Positions 31,329 to 44,155 of a stretch of 64,000 bases of DNA are shown piece after piece. This stretch comes from Hericium rajendrae. Its lineage: Eukaryota > Basidiomycota > Agaricomycetes > Russulales > Hericiaceae. A program made the translations under genes and the position numbers. The stretch is from assembly GCA_033439255.1 (NCBI GenBank), contig CM065879.1, positions 166,501 to 230,500 on the forward strand, in the 5' to 3' direction. Within the stretch, counting starts at the first letter, position 1; every line of letters starts with the position of its first letter. The notes beneath the pieces are model-generated. The model worked only from the letters and a program-made list of their open reading frames with translations, did no database searches and was not told where the DNA came from.

Positions 31329-34300
31329 ATGGACACTTTCTTTGGTCGGAAGAAGTCACGACCACGACAGTCCTCAGCTTCGACGAGCTCAGAGCTCCGG
31401 TCGGTCCCCTACGAGAGCGTCTCCGCAGGGTCTCCGCCACCCGTCTCCGGCTCGTCGCAAGGCTTTCGTCGCAATCTTTCGAATATTTCTGCACCCGTCA
31501 CCAATCCTACCCTTTCTGCCGATGGCACCGAGCTCAATGTCCACGCCATGCAGCGCGTTAGGAGTGAGCGCGAGCGCACGTACGCCTCTTCCAACGCAAC
31601 CTCCACCCGCTCCAACTCCCCCCATCCATCCGTCGTGACTGACGACTCATCCACATTGGTCAGCGAGTCCGCAGAATCACCATCCAAGCTCTTCAATCCC
31701 ACAACGCATCGGGTGCGGACGAGCGAGAGTATAGCAGGTAGAGGGAGCTTGGATTTCGGGCAACCATACGCATCACCACATGCTTCGCGGTCTTTTGTCT
31801 CCGATGATACCGCTGGAGCTGGCCGGCCATCCTCCCAGTTCACGCGCTCAGACAACCGGTCCTCCCGATTCCTCTCGACTCTCACGGGCGCAGGCGCAGG
31901 CTCAGAGCTAAGCCCGCAGTCCGCGCACTCCCATCATTTCCCACATCTACACCGGCACTCGCACTCGCATGACGACTTCTACTTTCCTCGCCCCGAAGAC
32001 GACGCCGAGATCGAGGCGCTGTTTGAGAACCTTAAAATGGCGCGTGACCTGGGGCCTTTGCCAGACCTGTCTATGGATCAGAAGTGGAGGATGGTGGAGG
32101 GCGACGAGCGGATACGATGGAACGAGGAGCGGAGTCGGGAACAACACGCGAAGAAGCAGCTAGAGTTGGGCAAGCCAGCGTCCGTGGTGGAAGGCACGCC
32201 GGAGTGGTATCTGAAGAAGTTCTTGGATAAGACCATCACCGCGAAGCAGGCCTCAAATCTGCTGGTCTCATTGCGAAGTAGGGATATTGCGTACGTAGCT
32301 TCCTTCTACCTCGCGCGTTCAATGACAGAGTCTCTGCTACTATTGTAGCTGGTTTCGACAGTTTGTTGCTATTCAGGGAACGTCTGTACTAGCAACGACC
32401 CTCGCACATCTAAGTCGCAAGGGCACAGAAAGGTGCGCCCCGTCGTCCTCTCTTGCCTTCCGGAGCTAATTACATAGCCTCACAGACGGGAGAATGACAA
32501 CCAACTAGAATACGAGATCGTCCGGTGCCTCAAACAAATCTTTAATTATAAAGTATTTCAGTCCGTCGCTCGACTTTCACGTTGCTCATGCCCCGTTTTC
32601 CATGTAGGATGCGACTAAGGAGGCGCTCACACATAATGGCATCGTCGCGCAGCTCGCGTCGGCCTTGAACTCCCCCCGGATCGTCACAAAGAAACTACTC
32701 ATTGAGCTCCTGATCAATGTGACATACTGGCAGGACGGCGAAGCGCTTCCTCTTGTATTCTCTGCGCTCGAGGCGCTGAGCGTCCAGAATGGATGCGCAG
32801 AGACTCCGTATGCCTACTGGTTCAAGAGTCTCGAGTCGGTCCTGTCCGGGCGGGGCAAGATGGGCAGTCTCGTGGGCGCCAGCGACGAGGTTCGAAAGAA
32901 CGCGGGGACAGAGGGCGCGCTGAATGAGTATGCTGTTCGTGCATTTCTACTCTGCCTGGGAACGCGTCTCATGCTCTCCCGCAGCTCTTTAACATGATCC
33001 TGATCAACGGTATCATCGCCTGCCTGGACGACCTCGACCTGCGGCTGCACCACCGCTCGCTGATGGACGCAGCAGGCCTGCAGCGCATCATCCAGCACTG
33101 CCGCGCGTTCGGGTACGAGCAGCTCGACAAGCAGCTCGAGATGCTCGAGGAGCGGCTCGAGGCCGACGAGCAGGACCTGCGCGACCGGCTCGACCAGGAC
33201 ATCCTGCGTGACATGAACAGCCTGGAGGACGTGTACGGCGCGCTGCGCGCGCGGACGGACGACAGCAAGGCGCACGACTACTTCCTCTCGATGATGCAGC
33301 ACCTGCTGCTCATCCGCGACGAGGGCCCCGGGCTCGTGCACTACTTCCAGCTGCTCGACTCGCTCGTCACGGACGTCGTGATGGACAAGAAGCTCGGCGG
33401 CGTCGAGAACCGCTTCGGGCAGTCCGTCGAGCGCATCATCGGGCAGTTCAACGACGCGGACCGCTCGCATGTGCTTGAGGCCGAGGGCGCGCGCGCCAAC
33501 GCGGAGCTGCGCCGGCTGCAGATCGAGAAGGAGCTGCTCGAGGAGGAGCTCGCGAAGGGCGGCGAGGGCCTCGTCGGACAGCTCAAGGCGACGCTCGCGC
33601 AGACCGAGGGCAAGCTGGAGGTATCGCAGGAGAACACGCTGAGACTGCAGGAGCGGCTCGAGCAGCAGAAGCTGGACTATGAAGAGCGGATCGTGCAGCT
33701 CGAGGCGCAAATTCTGGAGCTCTTCCGCATGCTAAGGGAGTTGGGCAAGGGCGTCGATCAGATTCTGGACACCGGCGGCAGCATGGACCGCCAATCCCTG
33801 ATGGACACTCTCGAGAAACATCTGCAGCGCATTAAAACCATCGATATCCTAGAAGGCCGGGACGACGATGCTGCGCGGCAGCCCAGGAGAAAGAAGAGTG
33901 GCACTGGGTTTGGCAGCGATAGCGAGACGGATGAGGGTGAGGGCGGCGCGTCGGGGTCGTCGTCGGTGCGGAGAAAGGCGCGGTCGAAGAATGGAGTTTC
34001 CGGTTCTGCTCGTGCGTCCGAAGCTATCAATGGCAGGGGTTCTCAGTTTATGGATGCGGACGAGGCAGACGTCCGAGAGCAGATCCAGCAACAGCTTGCT
34101 GCTGGTGCTACCGCGGTATGTGTCCTGGTCTGCCTTTATTTCTTCCGTTCAGTTCGATTGATTGCTTTCTATATGCACAGTACGCTCTACGGAATGAGGC
34201 CTTGTCGAGTCCGAGAAGCCTCACTCGATCCCCTCGACGACATGACACTCGTCGCCTTGTTGGCCCTGACGGCACACGCCAATCGTTGAAGGGCCGTAGT

Positions 34301-36870
34301 CCGCTCGCGGCATCGTTGGGAGTCGTCCCCGGATCGGATGATGCCAGTGGCTCAGGTCGAAATAACCGCGGTAGCGGCGATGCGGACTCCCAGCTCGCTG
34401 GATTCCGCCCGCCAGATGTCCCATCCTTCGCAGACCAGATCGCAGACCATCCTATCACAAGAGCCAAGTCAAAAAGAGCCAATGCAGATGGCTCTCCGGC
34501 TTCCGAATCAATATCTTCTCCAATATCCTCCTCTCTTCTCGAAGACCCGTCATCATCCGCCCCTCCGCCTCCACCGCCGCCTCCACCGCCGCCGCCGCCG
34601 CCTCCACCACCGCCACCACCTCCGCCTCCGCCTCCGCCGCCACCCCCGCCAGGTGCTGTGCGGGGCGCTCCGCCATCATCTCTCGGTATGCCCCCGCCCC
34701 CACCGCCTCCACCGCCTTCCGCACCCTCCTCCGCGCCAGGTTCTGCCCGCGCGTCGATGCTGCTCGGCGCGAACCTCAACGTCCTCCTATCCGCCCGCAA
34801 GAACATGCCGGTAACACCACATGCGAAGATGAAGCAGCTGCAGTGGGACAAGCTGCCGCAGCAGCAGGTCGAGAAGACGCTGTGGAAGGAGGAGGGCTCG
34901 AAGGAGCAGGAGATGCTGCAGAAGCTGTCGAACGACGGCATCTGGCTCAAGATGGAGGAGGACTTCAAGGCGAAGCAGCTCGTCATGAACCTCATGGGTA
35001 TGTGTCCTGCTTTTTTTTTCTGCGCGTGGATGCGGTCTCATTGTTGTGTAGCCCGGCAGAAGCGAGCGGAGCTGAAGAGTGTGCTCGATCCGCAGACCAA
35101 GAAGCGCGTCGGTGTGTACTTGTTGCGGTATTGTCGCTTGATGATGGCTCATTTGTATCAGAGATCCTTATGCAGCGCGTCAAGCGGTTGGCGCCGGAAG
35201 CCGTCGCGCAGAAGATATTGGAGTTCGATCATGAGATCTGCACACAGGTCTTCTTGAGCGAACTGAAGCGGGTCGTGCCCACTCCGGAGCAGGTGACGTT
35301 TCGTCTTGTTGCTGCTCGCGCACGGTGTACTGAACGATGCGAATGAAGATCGGCAAGCTCAATATTTACCGCAGCGCTCCTCCGGAAGAGCTCGCTAGTT
35401 TGCATCCGGCCGACCGGCTGATGGTGAAACTCATCCAGATAGAGCGGCTTGCGCCTCGTATCGAGGGTATGCTTTACAAGATTTCGTTTGAGGAGCAGTG
35501 GCTGCTGTTGGAGGATGTGGGTCGTCACTTCTTTGTTCGTGGTTGGTTTTCTCATGCTGTGATGCAGGGTGCGCGGAAACTGGCCAATGCAGGGCAAGGT
35601 CTTCTGCACGCGTCACGGTTCAAAGACTTGTTGAATGTCAGCCCTCTTTTACCTTATTTCGTTCGTCGCGTGTCCTTACGCATGTTTGCAGCTGATCCTG
35701 CTTATCGGAAATTTCATGAACGGCACTGGGATCAAAGGTGGCGCGTTTGGATTTAGGATAAGCAGCATTAATAAGGTAGGACAGAGCGTACTGATTCATT
35801 CGTCTTGCTGACAGTCTGTTTGAATAGTTGGTTGACACTAAATCCGTTAACAACACTACTTTACTTCACTTCCTTGAGCGGACTGTCGCTAAACATTTCA
35901 TTGAGTTGGAAGGGTTCATTGATGAACTGGAAAAGCCGGCAGAAGCCTACAGAGGTACAGCTCCGATTCTTCCTTGCAGAATCGATATTAATTCCTTTAC
36001 AGTCAACTTGCAAGACGTCAGGAAAGGTCTTACTGAGCTCAGAGACGGTTTACGCAAGATCCGCGAGGAGCTGGAGGAAAACTTCTCTGAACCGGGGCAG
36101 AACGACAGATATTCCAGGCAGATGTGGACATTCCTCGGACGGGCGGATCGGCAGCTGCAAGACCTGATGGACGACGTGCGGATCGCGGACGCGTCGTTCA
36201 CAGAGGTTGTCAAGTACTTCGGCGAGGACGACAAGAACATGTCGTCTTCCGAATTCTATGGTATCTTCAAGACATTTATCACTTCATATAAGGTAAGCGA
36301 TCCAGTGCCGTATTTCTGATATTCATTTTGCTGACCCCGCCTCAGAAATGTCAGCAGGAAAACCGGAATGCTGCCGAAGAGAAAGCTGCCGTGGAGAGAC
36401 GCAAACAGGCAGCCGAGGACCTCAAAGCGGCGCGGCATCGCAACGCAGAGGAGGCATCGGCAATGGAGACCGAAGAAACCACCGCGCTCGACAACCTTCT
36501 GGAAAAGCTCCGGAATGGAGACAGTGTCGGTCGCCGCGCGCGGGCGCGCCCCAGTGCGGCTGCGCGCGCGCCTGCGCCGCTCGTGCTGGACGCGCGCGCG
36601 ATTACGGGCGAGAAGTCGGACACGGCCGACATCGCGCGCGACATGTTGGCGCAGCTCAAGTCGGATGGGTTCGATGCGTTTACGCCGTCCTCGCCGACTA
36701 CCGCCCCGAGGCGACGCAGATTTCGTGCGGGCAAGATGGCGGCGGAGCTAGCGGCAGAGCTCGAGGCGGCGAGCGAGCTGAGCGACGCGACGGACGGGGA
36801 CACCACCCTGCTGGCGGTGTCGACGCAGGACGACGACGACGCGACGGAAACGTCTACTTTAGTGGAGTAG
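31329..36870 (+). CDS. sepA: formin, Bni1/SepA type
   Basis: Actin nucleator that builds cables for polarised growth and septation. The protein has about 1,600 residues in more than ten exons and starts MDTFFGRKKSRPRQSSA. Order of parts: a Ser-rich N-terminus; a GTPase-binding/FH3 region (EGTPEWYLKKFLDKTITAKQ, LEYEIVRCLKQIFNYK, ILINGIIACLDDLDLR, DILRDMNSLEDVYGALR); a coiled coil (ELRRLQIEKELLEEEL); FH1 with uninterrupted proline runs (about 34558-34735); and FH2, which begins near VTPHAKMKQLQWDKLPQQQVEK and includes EFDHEICTQVFLSELKR, IERLAPRIEGMLYKISFEEQ and GNFMNGTGIKGGAFGFRISS. The tail RRRRFRAGKMAAEL resembles a basic DAD autoinhibitory segment and the protein ends TSTLVE. All introns read have usable splice sites. 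The symbol is by family resemblance. Confidence 0.93.
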
Positions 36871-37221
36871 GGTGGCATATGCGCGTTTTGTGTATCTCGG
36901 TTTTGGAATAACGGGAATGTTTTCATAGATCACGAGACGGACTGATGTTCACTACGAGCATGGTGAAGATATTGTATTGAGTGTCGCTGTATGTTTTCAT
37001 CTGTCATTCATCATACCCATTAGTCAAGTTTTTATTATACCATGATATCGAATGGACGCGTTGCAATCCAACCATGCTGTGGCTTCTCCTCGCTATCAGA
37101 GTATACTCCTGCAAGTCTGGCTCCTCCAAAACGAAAAGCACACCGATCACCTCATTTTTCAGTCTCCCTGAAGCAACTGGAGGTAAGAGCATGGGCAATG
37201 TTGTCGGATCGCGACACAAAT

Positions 37222-38907
37222 TTAGTCAAATATAGTTTGGCAACGTTCGCAGTATATAACCTCTACATGCGCCTGAAGCCTGCGCAACAGAGGATCGCGC
37301 CCTTCGCACAGCACGCCTACCAATGTATGAATGGGCTCGCCGAGCGCCTCTCGCTTCTGGACTACGCTGAGCAGCAAACTGCCGAGACTAGGGCCCGCAC
37401 CTGGTCCATTCGACGTGGTCTCATCCAGCCCATTCGTCACTTGCAGAGCCCGGAGCCTCGGGAAGAGAAACGAAGACGGCCATGTCGACTCATCGAAGTC
37501 TGCGATTTCGGCGTCCGGAGGCAGGGGGCGCGTGGCCTCCAGAAGGCTGAGCAGCGGGCCGACGCCGCGGCCCCTCAGCGCGACCTTGCTCACCGCGCGC
37601 AGCCGGCTGAACGAGTCTTTGAATACGCTGTGGAGGGCGTCGTCGATGCCTTCTGAGACCACGGCGACAAAGGTGAGCCTGCGCGCGTCGAAAGAGCCAA
37701 GCAGCTGCTGCACGGCTGCGATGTCATGTGCGGGAAGAGCAGACGAGGACGTGCCCCATAATAGCGAAAGGCACGCATGTTTTCCTTCGCTTTCGAGGAA
37801 TAGCAACAGTTTGAGTTGGCTGTGGCGGGGGCCTTTGTCGTAGTGTATTTGCACGTGCGAAGGCGAGGGACGGGATGCGACGCCCGTTGCGTCGACGAAC
37901 CCGGTAGCGAGCGAAATGATGCGGTGCGATTGCGCGGCGTCGGGGGAGTAGAATTTGAATGTTCTCTGCGTAGTGGACGGCGTTATCAGGCGAGCAAGAA
38001 ATTCAGCGCACTGTGCGTCGGCTCGACAATCGAGACAGAATTGCTTGAGAGAGGGCAAGGAGACCTTCTCGTTCGGGAGATCGGTCCTCGGAGCGCGGAG
38101 TTTCCGCCAAGTGATCTTCAAGGTCTCCAGCTTGGGCGATTCTTTGAGCAGTGCCAATAGCCCTGCAGTTTGACAATTCCGGTCAAAGCTTAGCTCAAGG
38201 TCCGCGAGATTGCGGAGGTACGGCGCGTCCCAATGGATCCCCTCGCACTTGCGGATAGAAACACGGCGTAAGCGAGGGAGTTCGCATGCAAACATGTCTC
38301 GCCGTAACACAGCGGATCCAGTGACGTTGTTGAGAATCAATGATTCGAGCGCGGGCGCGGGGTGTTTAAGACTTGCGAGCACCTCAGTCCCGTATTCATA
38401 GAGAGCCCCGTCGCTTTTGTGTCCTTTGCCGAAAAGATGGAGACCCTTCATGCGCGATATATATTCCGGACCGACTGCCTTGAGCACGATGCCGCAGGCC
38501 TCGGGGTCGCTGGCGATGCACACCGAGAGGGTGAAGGGCACCTGCTTGGATCTTGCGAGCATCTCGTTCATCCATGGGCCTGTCTGCGGAGCTCCGACAT
38601 TGGTCCAGAGGGCAGGCGCAGAGAACGCTACTTGTCGCCAGCGTCGACAGACATGGGTCGCATTGATCCACCCGAGGTATGCTTTCTTGCCGTACGTGCT
38701 GCCTTTCAAAGGCTTGGAAGAGGGCGGGTCGCATTCCGTGAGGGTGCTGAAGATGTGCATGAGGACCTCCACGGGCAGTCGTGCGGTGATGGAGAGGTCG
38801 TTGATGCGAGCGATTGTGAGCGTGACGAGATGCTGTATTGCCTTGAGATCGGATAAAAGCATACTACGGATGCGGTTGACCATTTCCACCGAACTTAACG
38901 CGGACAC
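37222..38907 (-). CDS. F-box protein, copy 2 (561 aa), inverted paralogue
   Basis: A single exon starts MSALSSVEMVNRIRSMLLSD. The F-box region ITARLPVEVLMHIFSTLTEC...THVCRRWRQVAFSAPALW and the following GAPQTGPWMNEMLARSKQVP are nearly identical to copy 1 at 26182-27867. The C-terminal LRR-like part has diverged strongly. That pattern, a conserved F-box with a varied substrate-binding half, is what is expected of a diversifying F-box family. The frame is complete. It lies 350 bases from the formin stop, converging with it. Confidence 0.85.
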   Translation of the reverse strand: MSALSSVEMVNRIRSMLLSDLKAIQHLVTLTIARINDLSITARLPVEVLMHIFSTLTECDPPSSKPLKGSTYGKKAYLGWINATHVCRRWRQVAFSAPALWTNVGAPQTGPWMNEMLARSKQVPFTLSVCIASDPEACGIVLKAVGPEYISRMKGLHLFGKGHKSDGALYEYGTEVLASLKHPAPALESLILNNVTGSAVLRRDMFACELPRLRRVSIRKCEGIHWDAPYLRNLADLELSFDRNCQTAGLLALLKESPKLETLKITWRKLRAPRTDLPNEKVSLPSLKQFCLDCRADAQCAEFLARLITPSTTQRTFKFYSPDAAQSHRIISLATGFVDATGVASRPSPSHVQIHYDKGPRHSQLKLLLFLESEGKHACLSLLWGTSSSALPAHDIAAVQQLLGSFDARRLTFVAVVSEGIDDALHSVFKDSFSRLRAVSKVALRGRGVGPLLSLLEATRPLPPDAEIADFDESTWPSSFLFPRLRALQVTNGLDETTSNGPGAGPSLGSLLLSVVQKREALGEPIHTLVGVLCEGRDPLLRRLQAHVEVIYCERCQTIFD

Positions 38908-40024
38908 GCCGTTTGTGGAAACGAGTCTTGTCCGTAGACATGTCGCCCAGTAGTCGCTACGAACATGGGAACAAGTTGATTCAGTATAATGAACGATGAA
39001 GCATCATTAGTACGCACCAAGCATTTTTTTCGGAATTGGCTAGATGCATGAGAGGTTGTCGTGTAGCTAAACTTTCTGAAACTCGAATATGAAACTCTGG
39101 AGCAACAGAACACGAGGTGAGTAGCTTGCCTTCTGGAATACGAAAGTTGGGAGGTGGGGTTGGCCGTGAGGAAGCGAACGCCACCTTAAGTATCAAATGT
39201 TGAGGGACAATAAGACCTCAACAATGGAGCTAAAACAATGAGGTTTTCAGCGCGCGAAGTCCACACCGGAAAAGCCCTGACTCCACAGGTGGGGATATAA
39301 GATAAAAGATTTTGACAATAGTCGTCGCCAATTGAAATTGGACTTATGAGTCGTAGCCGACGCGAGTTGACCCCAGCAGGTTGACCTGTCACCTACATAG
39401 TGCAACATCAGGTCGATTACGCCGGAGTCGTAGATATGAATTATGGCATCAACGCCTTGCTACGCTTGTCGCCTTTGAAGGGCGTCGGAAAGGAACGACT
39501 AGGGACACTGCATGGTGTTCTGCCACGAAGACTCTGAAGACGTGGATGAACACACTCCGCAGGAGGCAGTTTGTGCATGATTGTTGATTTGTATGTACAA
39601 TGACGAGCTTGATATGCTGGCAACGGGGGCGCCTTGCTGAATCGTTAACACGTCGAGCTCTTTTTTTTTTTTGAGGTTTATCATGGTCCCTGCGCTCATT
39701 TAGATACTTACGGTTTCCTGCAATACAAAAATGCAATGCATCTGAGGTTAGCGAGCTTTGTTGAGATATGAAAGATAGGGAAGCTACGTAGACCATACGA
39801 GTCGACCGTCTGGCGTATCGAGGAACGATATCTCTGAGGACTGGCCAGAACCGCAGCAGTAAGACTATGAATGAGTTGGATTTGACATATACCGGCTATC
39901 TGTTTTTGCATTCCTGGAAACAAAAACAAAAACCTAAACCAAAATGATCGCTTGAAGGGTGGCGGCCAGGAGGTTCGACAACTTGAGTTGGCTGTTCGCG
40001 TAATGGAGCCAAAAGGCAAAAAGC
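38908..40024. other. intergenic stretch, no gene seen
   Basis: Only short unrelated open frames occur. A T10 run lies at about 39661. Nothing resembles a known gene or repeat family in this window. Confidence 0.5.
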
Positions 40025-40119
40025 GGGCCCAACTGGGGTTCGAACCCAGGATCCCTTGCAATCGACGCTGACCCAGTCAACAACCCAAAGCAAGTATCTT
40101 ACCACTAGACCATTGGGCC
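40025..40119 (-). tRNA. tRNA-Pro (UGG) with intron
   Basis: On the minus strand GGCCCAATGGTCTAGTGGTA starts the molecule. The anticodon stem CTTGC/GCAAG encloses TTTGGG with anticodon TGG. An intron of about 23 bases follows position 37. The T arm is CTGGGTTCGAACCCCAG and the acceptor closes with TTGGGCCC. Confidence 0.93.
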
Positions 40120-40210
40120 GCTAGAATTATAAATAGCTGGCATTTTATAACCGCGTTGGTGATGCAGGCGCGCTACAGGGTCGAGGCGGGCGAGCGGGAG
40201 TTTGCTCGAC

Positions 40211-43200
40211 ATGGACAAGATCCAAGTGCTCGAGCCCGTCCGTCTTCATGGCCCACAGAACACAAAGCGGAAGAGGCCATTGAAGCCATCATCACCCTTC
40301 ATTGGTCGCTTACCTACTGACCTCCATCTCCTCATCCTCCAGAACCTCCCCGTTCCCGACATCCCCGCCTATGCACGCGCCTCCCGCGCTCTCGCCCGCC
40401 TTGCCGCCTCCGATCCAGTATGGGACCGGCGCTGGGCTGCGCTGGATGTCGAAAAGTACTCTTTTGGCCCCGTGCTTGACGATCTAGCCGCGAGAGCCAG
40501 TAAGGCCGCGACGGACGTCCCGCCGACGCTCGACGTCGCCGACGACGACTTTGGCGACTTCACCTCGAGCACAAACGCCACAGGCGCCGCGGCCGCCCCA
40601 CCGCAGGACCTCTTCTCCGTCGCGGAGCTGGGCGACTTCGTCGGCGCCGGCACGAGCGCCGCCGTCTCCAGCCTCCCGCCTCCCTCCCCGCGCGCCCAGT
40701 ACATCCGCACGCACACCCTCCTCAAGCCCCTCCTCCCCGCCCTCCAAGCCCCCGCGCACCTCATCCTATCCCAGCTCTTCCCCGCCCCCGCCCCGCCCGC
40801 CCCACAGCAGTCCAAGCTCCTGCACCTCCTCGCGCTCTTCCTCTCCCCGCCCGTCCGCGCGCTCCACGACGACAAGCGCGACGCGGCCCGCACGGCCCTC
40901 CGCGCCGCCGCGGACCGCTTCGACGCGATGCTGCTCGGCGTGTTCGAGGCGGCCGACGGGCGCGGCGACGAGGACGCCATGCGCGCCGCCGCCGCCGCCA
41001 GCTGGGAGGTCTGGGAGCCCATGGCGGGCGCCGCGCGGCGCGCGGGCGGGCTCGCCAGTCTTGGCGCGGACTGGGAGATGGGCCGCGTGTGGGCCGAGAA
41101 GCGCGAGATCTTCTATACGACGGGCGCGCACAAGCCGCTCGATAACTTTACGTGCGTGTTTTCTTTCTTGTTGCTGCTGGGTGTGCTTAGCGCGCGTAGG
41201 GCGGCGGATCGTCTGGATTTTGAGCCGATGGATGCGTTTATGGGTTTCGTGCTGGGTGCGATTCGGGAGCATGGGGCGCGTGCCGTGCGCGTCTTTCCGC
41301 CCGAGGCCGGCGTGCTGCTGTCCTTCGCAGAGCGGCTCGCAAACGAAGTGGTATGTTTAATTTTTCCTGCCTTTTTATATCACTCACGGGGGCGACAGGT
41401 CGGCGAATACATCACCCCGCTGCTCACACATGCACGCTCCCTCGCGAACGGCGTGCTCTTCCTCACGGCGACCGCCGCGTGCTTCAGGGAAGCCTGGCGC
41501 ATGGTCGACTGCATCGTCGAAACATCCTCTGCGCGCGGCGGCCCGCCCACCGTCGAACGCATCCAGGCCGAAGACGTCGTGTGAGTCCTCACCTCCCCAC
41601 TGCCACGCACGTCTAACAACGCGCAGCTACCGCATGTTCGAGCCGAACATGGACGAGTACCTCGACGAGGAGGTCGAGGCCGTCAAACACACCTTCGAGC
41701 ACATCTGCCGCGAGTGGGAGGCCCAGGTCCGTCTTTCGCCCCCGCAGCCTGACGCACGCTGACCCCGCACAGCACGACACGGTGCTCCCCGCCGGCGACG
41801 CCGCGCAGCCGTCGTTCCTCGCGGCCGCGTCCCCCGCGCACCTCAAGCGCTCCGTGCTGACGTCCTTCACCGACATCCTGCTTCTGCCCGTTACGCTCGT
41901 CCCGCGCGTGGGCGAGACGGTCGCTGCGGGCGCGGGCGCGGCTGTGCAGGGCATCGCGATGCTCGACCCGCGGCGCTGGGCGGGCGGCACGGGATATCGG
42001 CAGGGCGCGGGCGCGGAGGTGGTGCTCTGGGAGGACGAGGAGAAGGACGAGGAGAAGGACGAGGAGGCCGTGCGCCGCGCGAGTGCAAAAGCCGCCGCGC
42101 GCTCGACGCCCTCGCAGCCGGGGCAGAGAAAGGTCCGGGGCACGTACGACAACCTGCAGCTGCTGCTCTCGCTCGACACGACGCTCGAGCTGATCCACGC
42201 CGCGCGCGAGAGCCTGAAGCGCGTGGAGACGTTCGTGGGGTACCCCGGCGCGTACGGGCACCGCGTGCGCGAGACGATGGAGGAGCTTGCGGTCGAGATG
42301 ATGCGCGTGCTTGGCGAGCGGCACGTCCGCGGCGGGTTCGAGCTGTGCGTCCCCTTTCCCCTTTTCCTCCCTTTTCGTGTGTGTGGGTGCGGGGGCTGAG
42401 TGGGTGTGTAGGGCGATCGGGCAGATGCGGGGGTACACGCCGCCGGCGATGGTCGAGGGCTATGCGGGCGGCGCGGAGGAGAAGGCGGCTGCCGCGGCGG
42501 AGGCGCTCGCGTCGACGTCGACGAGCGTCGCGCCGCTCGTGCAGTTCTTCGAGCTTGTGCATATTGGGGATATGATACAGAGCATCGTGCAGGTGTACTT
42601 CGACAAGGAGCTGGTGCGTGCTCTCCTGCCGTGCGGTGCGGATGCCGGCTGATAGTGACGCGCGCAGGCGCCGCATGTGGACGTGGATGACTTTTTGAAT
42701 TCGGTGGTGAGGGAGAAGAAGCGGTTTGAGAATGTGTTGGACGATTCGGTCGCGAAGGGGCTTAATGCTGGGATTGAGGTGCTCATGAACCAGGTTTGTC
42801 GCGTCATGCTTTTGGGTTGAGTTGGGGTGGCTGAGGCCTGGGCGAGGTGGACCATATTATCACGACGCTCACGCCGCCGCGGACGTACTACCCGCCTGAA
42901 GACGCGCCGCTCGAGCTGGGCCCGACCAATGGCTGTCTCGAGGCGATCCGGTGTCTGCAGGAGCACATCAAGCTGCTCAAAGGGAACGTCAATCGCGAAG
43001 TGCTGGAGGTCTTCGAGGGTGAAGTGGGCGAGCGGTTGATTGCGTGCGTCGCGCGTCTTGACAGTTACTGTCTGACACTGAATATTGCATTCGCAGCATC
43101 CTGCACAAGCACATCAAGCGGCAGATTATCTCGCTCAATGGCGGGTTCCAGATCATCGCGGACCTGAACGAGTACTCCGCGTTTATACAGACGCTCAAGG

Positions 43201-43547
43201 TCACATCCCTCTGCCTTTGCTTTTCTCAGCTCCTGAAACGGCGCGTGCTTAGATCCCCTCGCTGACGACGGGCTTCGCGCATCTGAAGATGCTCGGCTCC
43301 GTCTACATCGTCGAGGACGCGAAAGACCTCGCGCAGATCGTGCGCGACGTGACGCGCTACGGCGGGTCCTACAAGCCGGAGGTATGTACGGGGCCGCGGC
43401 GCCTTTTCGTGTCTGAGACTGATGTGTTTGCTGGGGCAGGATTTGTACGAGTTTGTGCAGCGGCGGAGCGACTGGAAGAAGATCGAGAAGGTGGTCGACA
43501 AGACGATGTATAATCTGAATTTGAAGGAAGATTGTGTTGTTTGTTGA
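40211..43547 (+). CDS. rcy1: recyclin-1 / Sec10-like F-box protein
   Basis: Vesicle-trafficking protein of the Rcy1/Pof6 family, which joins an N-terminal F-box to a Sec10-like exocyst domain and works in endosome-to-plasma-membrane recycling. It has about 930 residues and nine or ten exons. The start is MDKIQVLEPVRLHG (40211). The F-box is at residues 30-75: PFIGRLPTDLHLLILQNLPV...DPVWDRRW. An Ala/Pro-rich linker follows. The Sec10-like part includes YRMFEPNMDEYLDEEVEAVK, YDNLQLLLSLDTTLELIHAA, VAPLVQFFELVHIGDMIQSI, DDFLNSVVREKKRFENVLDD, and VDHIITTLTPPRTYYPP. It ends WKKIEKVVDKTMYNLNL. Codon use is very GC-rich, unlike the flanking intergenic DNA. Divergent from tRNA-Pro. Confidence 0.88.
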
Positions 43548-44155
43548 ACAAACGTTGGATATGCCTGGGCGGAGCTTTGTGCTTGTGAGCTCGCTTCATT
43601 CGTGCGCATGCGTACGTCATGTGGGTCCTGCTAGCACCTTGATAGGTCTGCCCATACGTGACGCGCTTGTCTGCTCATCTGTATATCCGATCAGGTGCCG
43701 ACTGCTGAAACGCTGAATAGCGCGTATGCGTGGCTACGCGCACGAAGATGCAATCCGCGATCCAGTGGCCGCGTCTGCTCACCTCTATTAGGCTCTCGGA
43801 TTGCCTTTCGGGACACGATGATGCGTGCATGCGTCGACAGAGGCACGCAAACTAGATGGAGGCGGGTAAGTGGGCGTTTGGGCCAGCGCCTCGAAAGACA
43901 CGGCGAGGTGGACACCGCATGGAGGTGAGCATTGTGGCACACGGCGACTCTCTGATTCATTTAGAGCAGTCGAGCAGTCCCTGGTTGCTGCGACAGGGCA
44001 CGCTGCTGTTGTCAAAGCCGGCGGCTGTGATGGCGCCCCGATTGCCAACGCGGTCGATCGGCCGGATGCTCTGGTTCAGCGATCTTGATCCTCACCTTGT
44101 CAAGTCCTGCATCATTGTCAGGTCTATAGGGTGAAGTTGGCCGGCGGGATACCTA
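43548..44155. other. intergenic stretch, no gene seen
   Basis: Short ORFs only; no family recognised. The right side abuts the TIR element. Confidence 0.4.

Noticed and set aside
32814-33710. 298-codon minus-strand ORF, Leu/Glu/Val-rich
   Set aside because: It is the antisense of the formin coiled-coil exon; the plus strand has clear formin motifs.
34108-34995. Poly-Gly minus-strand ORF
   Set aside because: Antisense of the formin FH1 proline runs.
40369-42676. Several long minus-strand ORFs over the Rcy1-like gene
   Set aside because: GC-rich third positions suppress stops; the sense strand carries the F-box and Sec10-like motifs.
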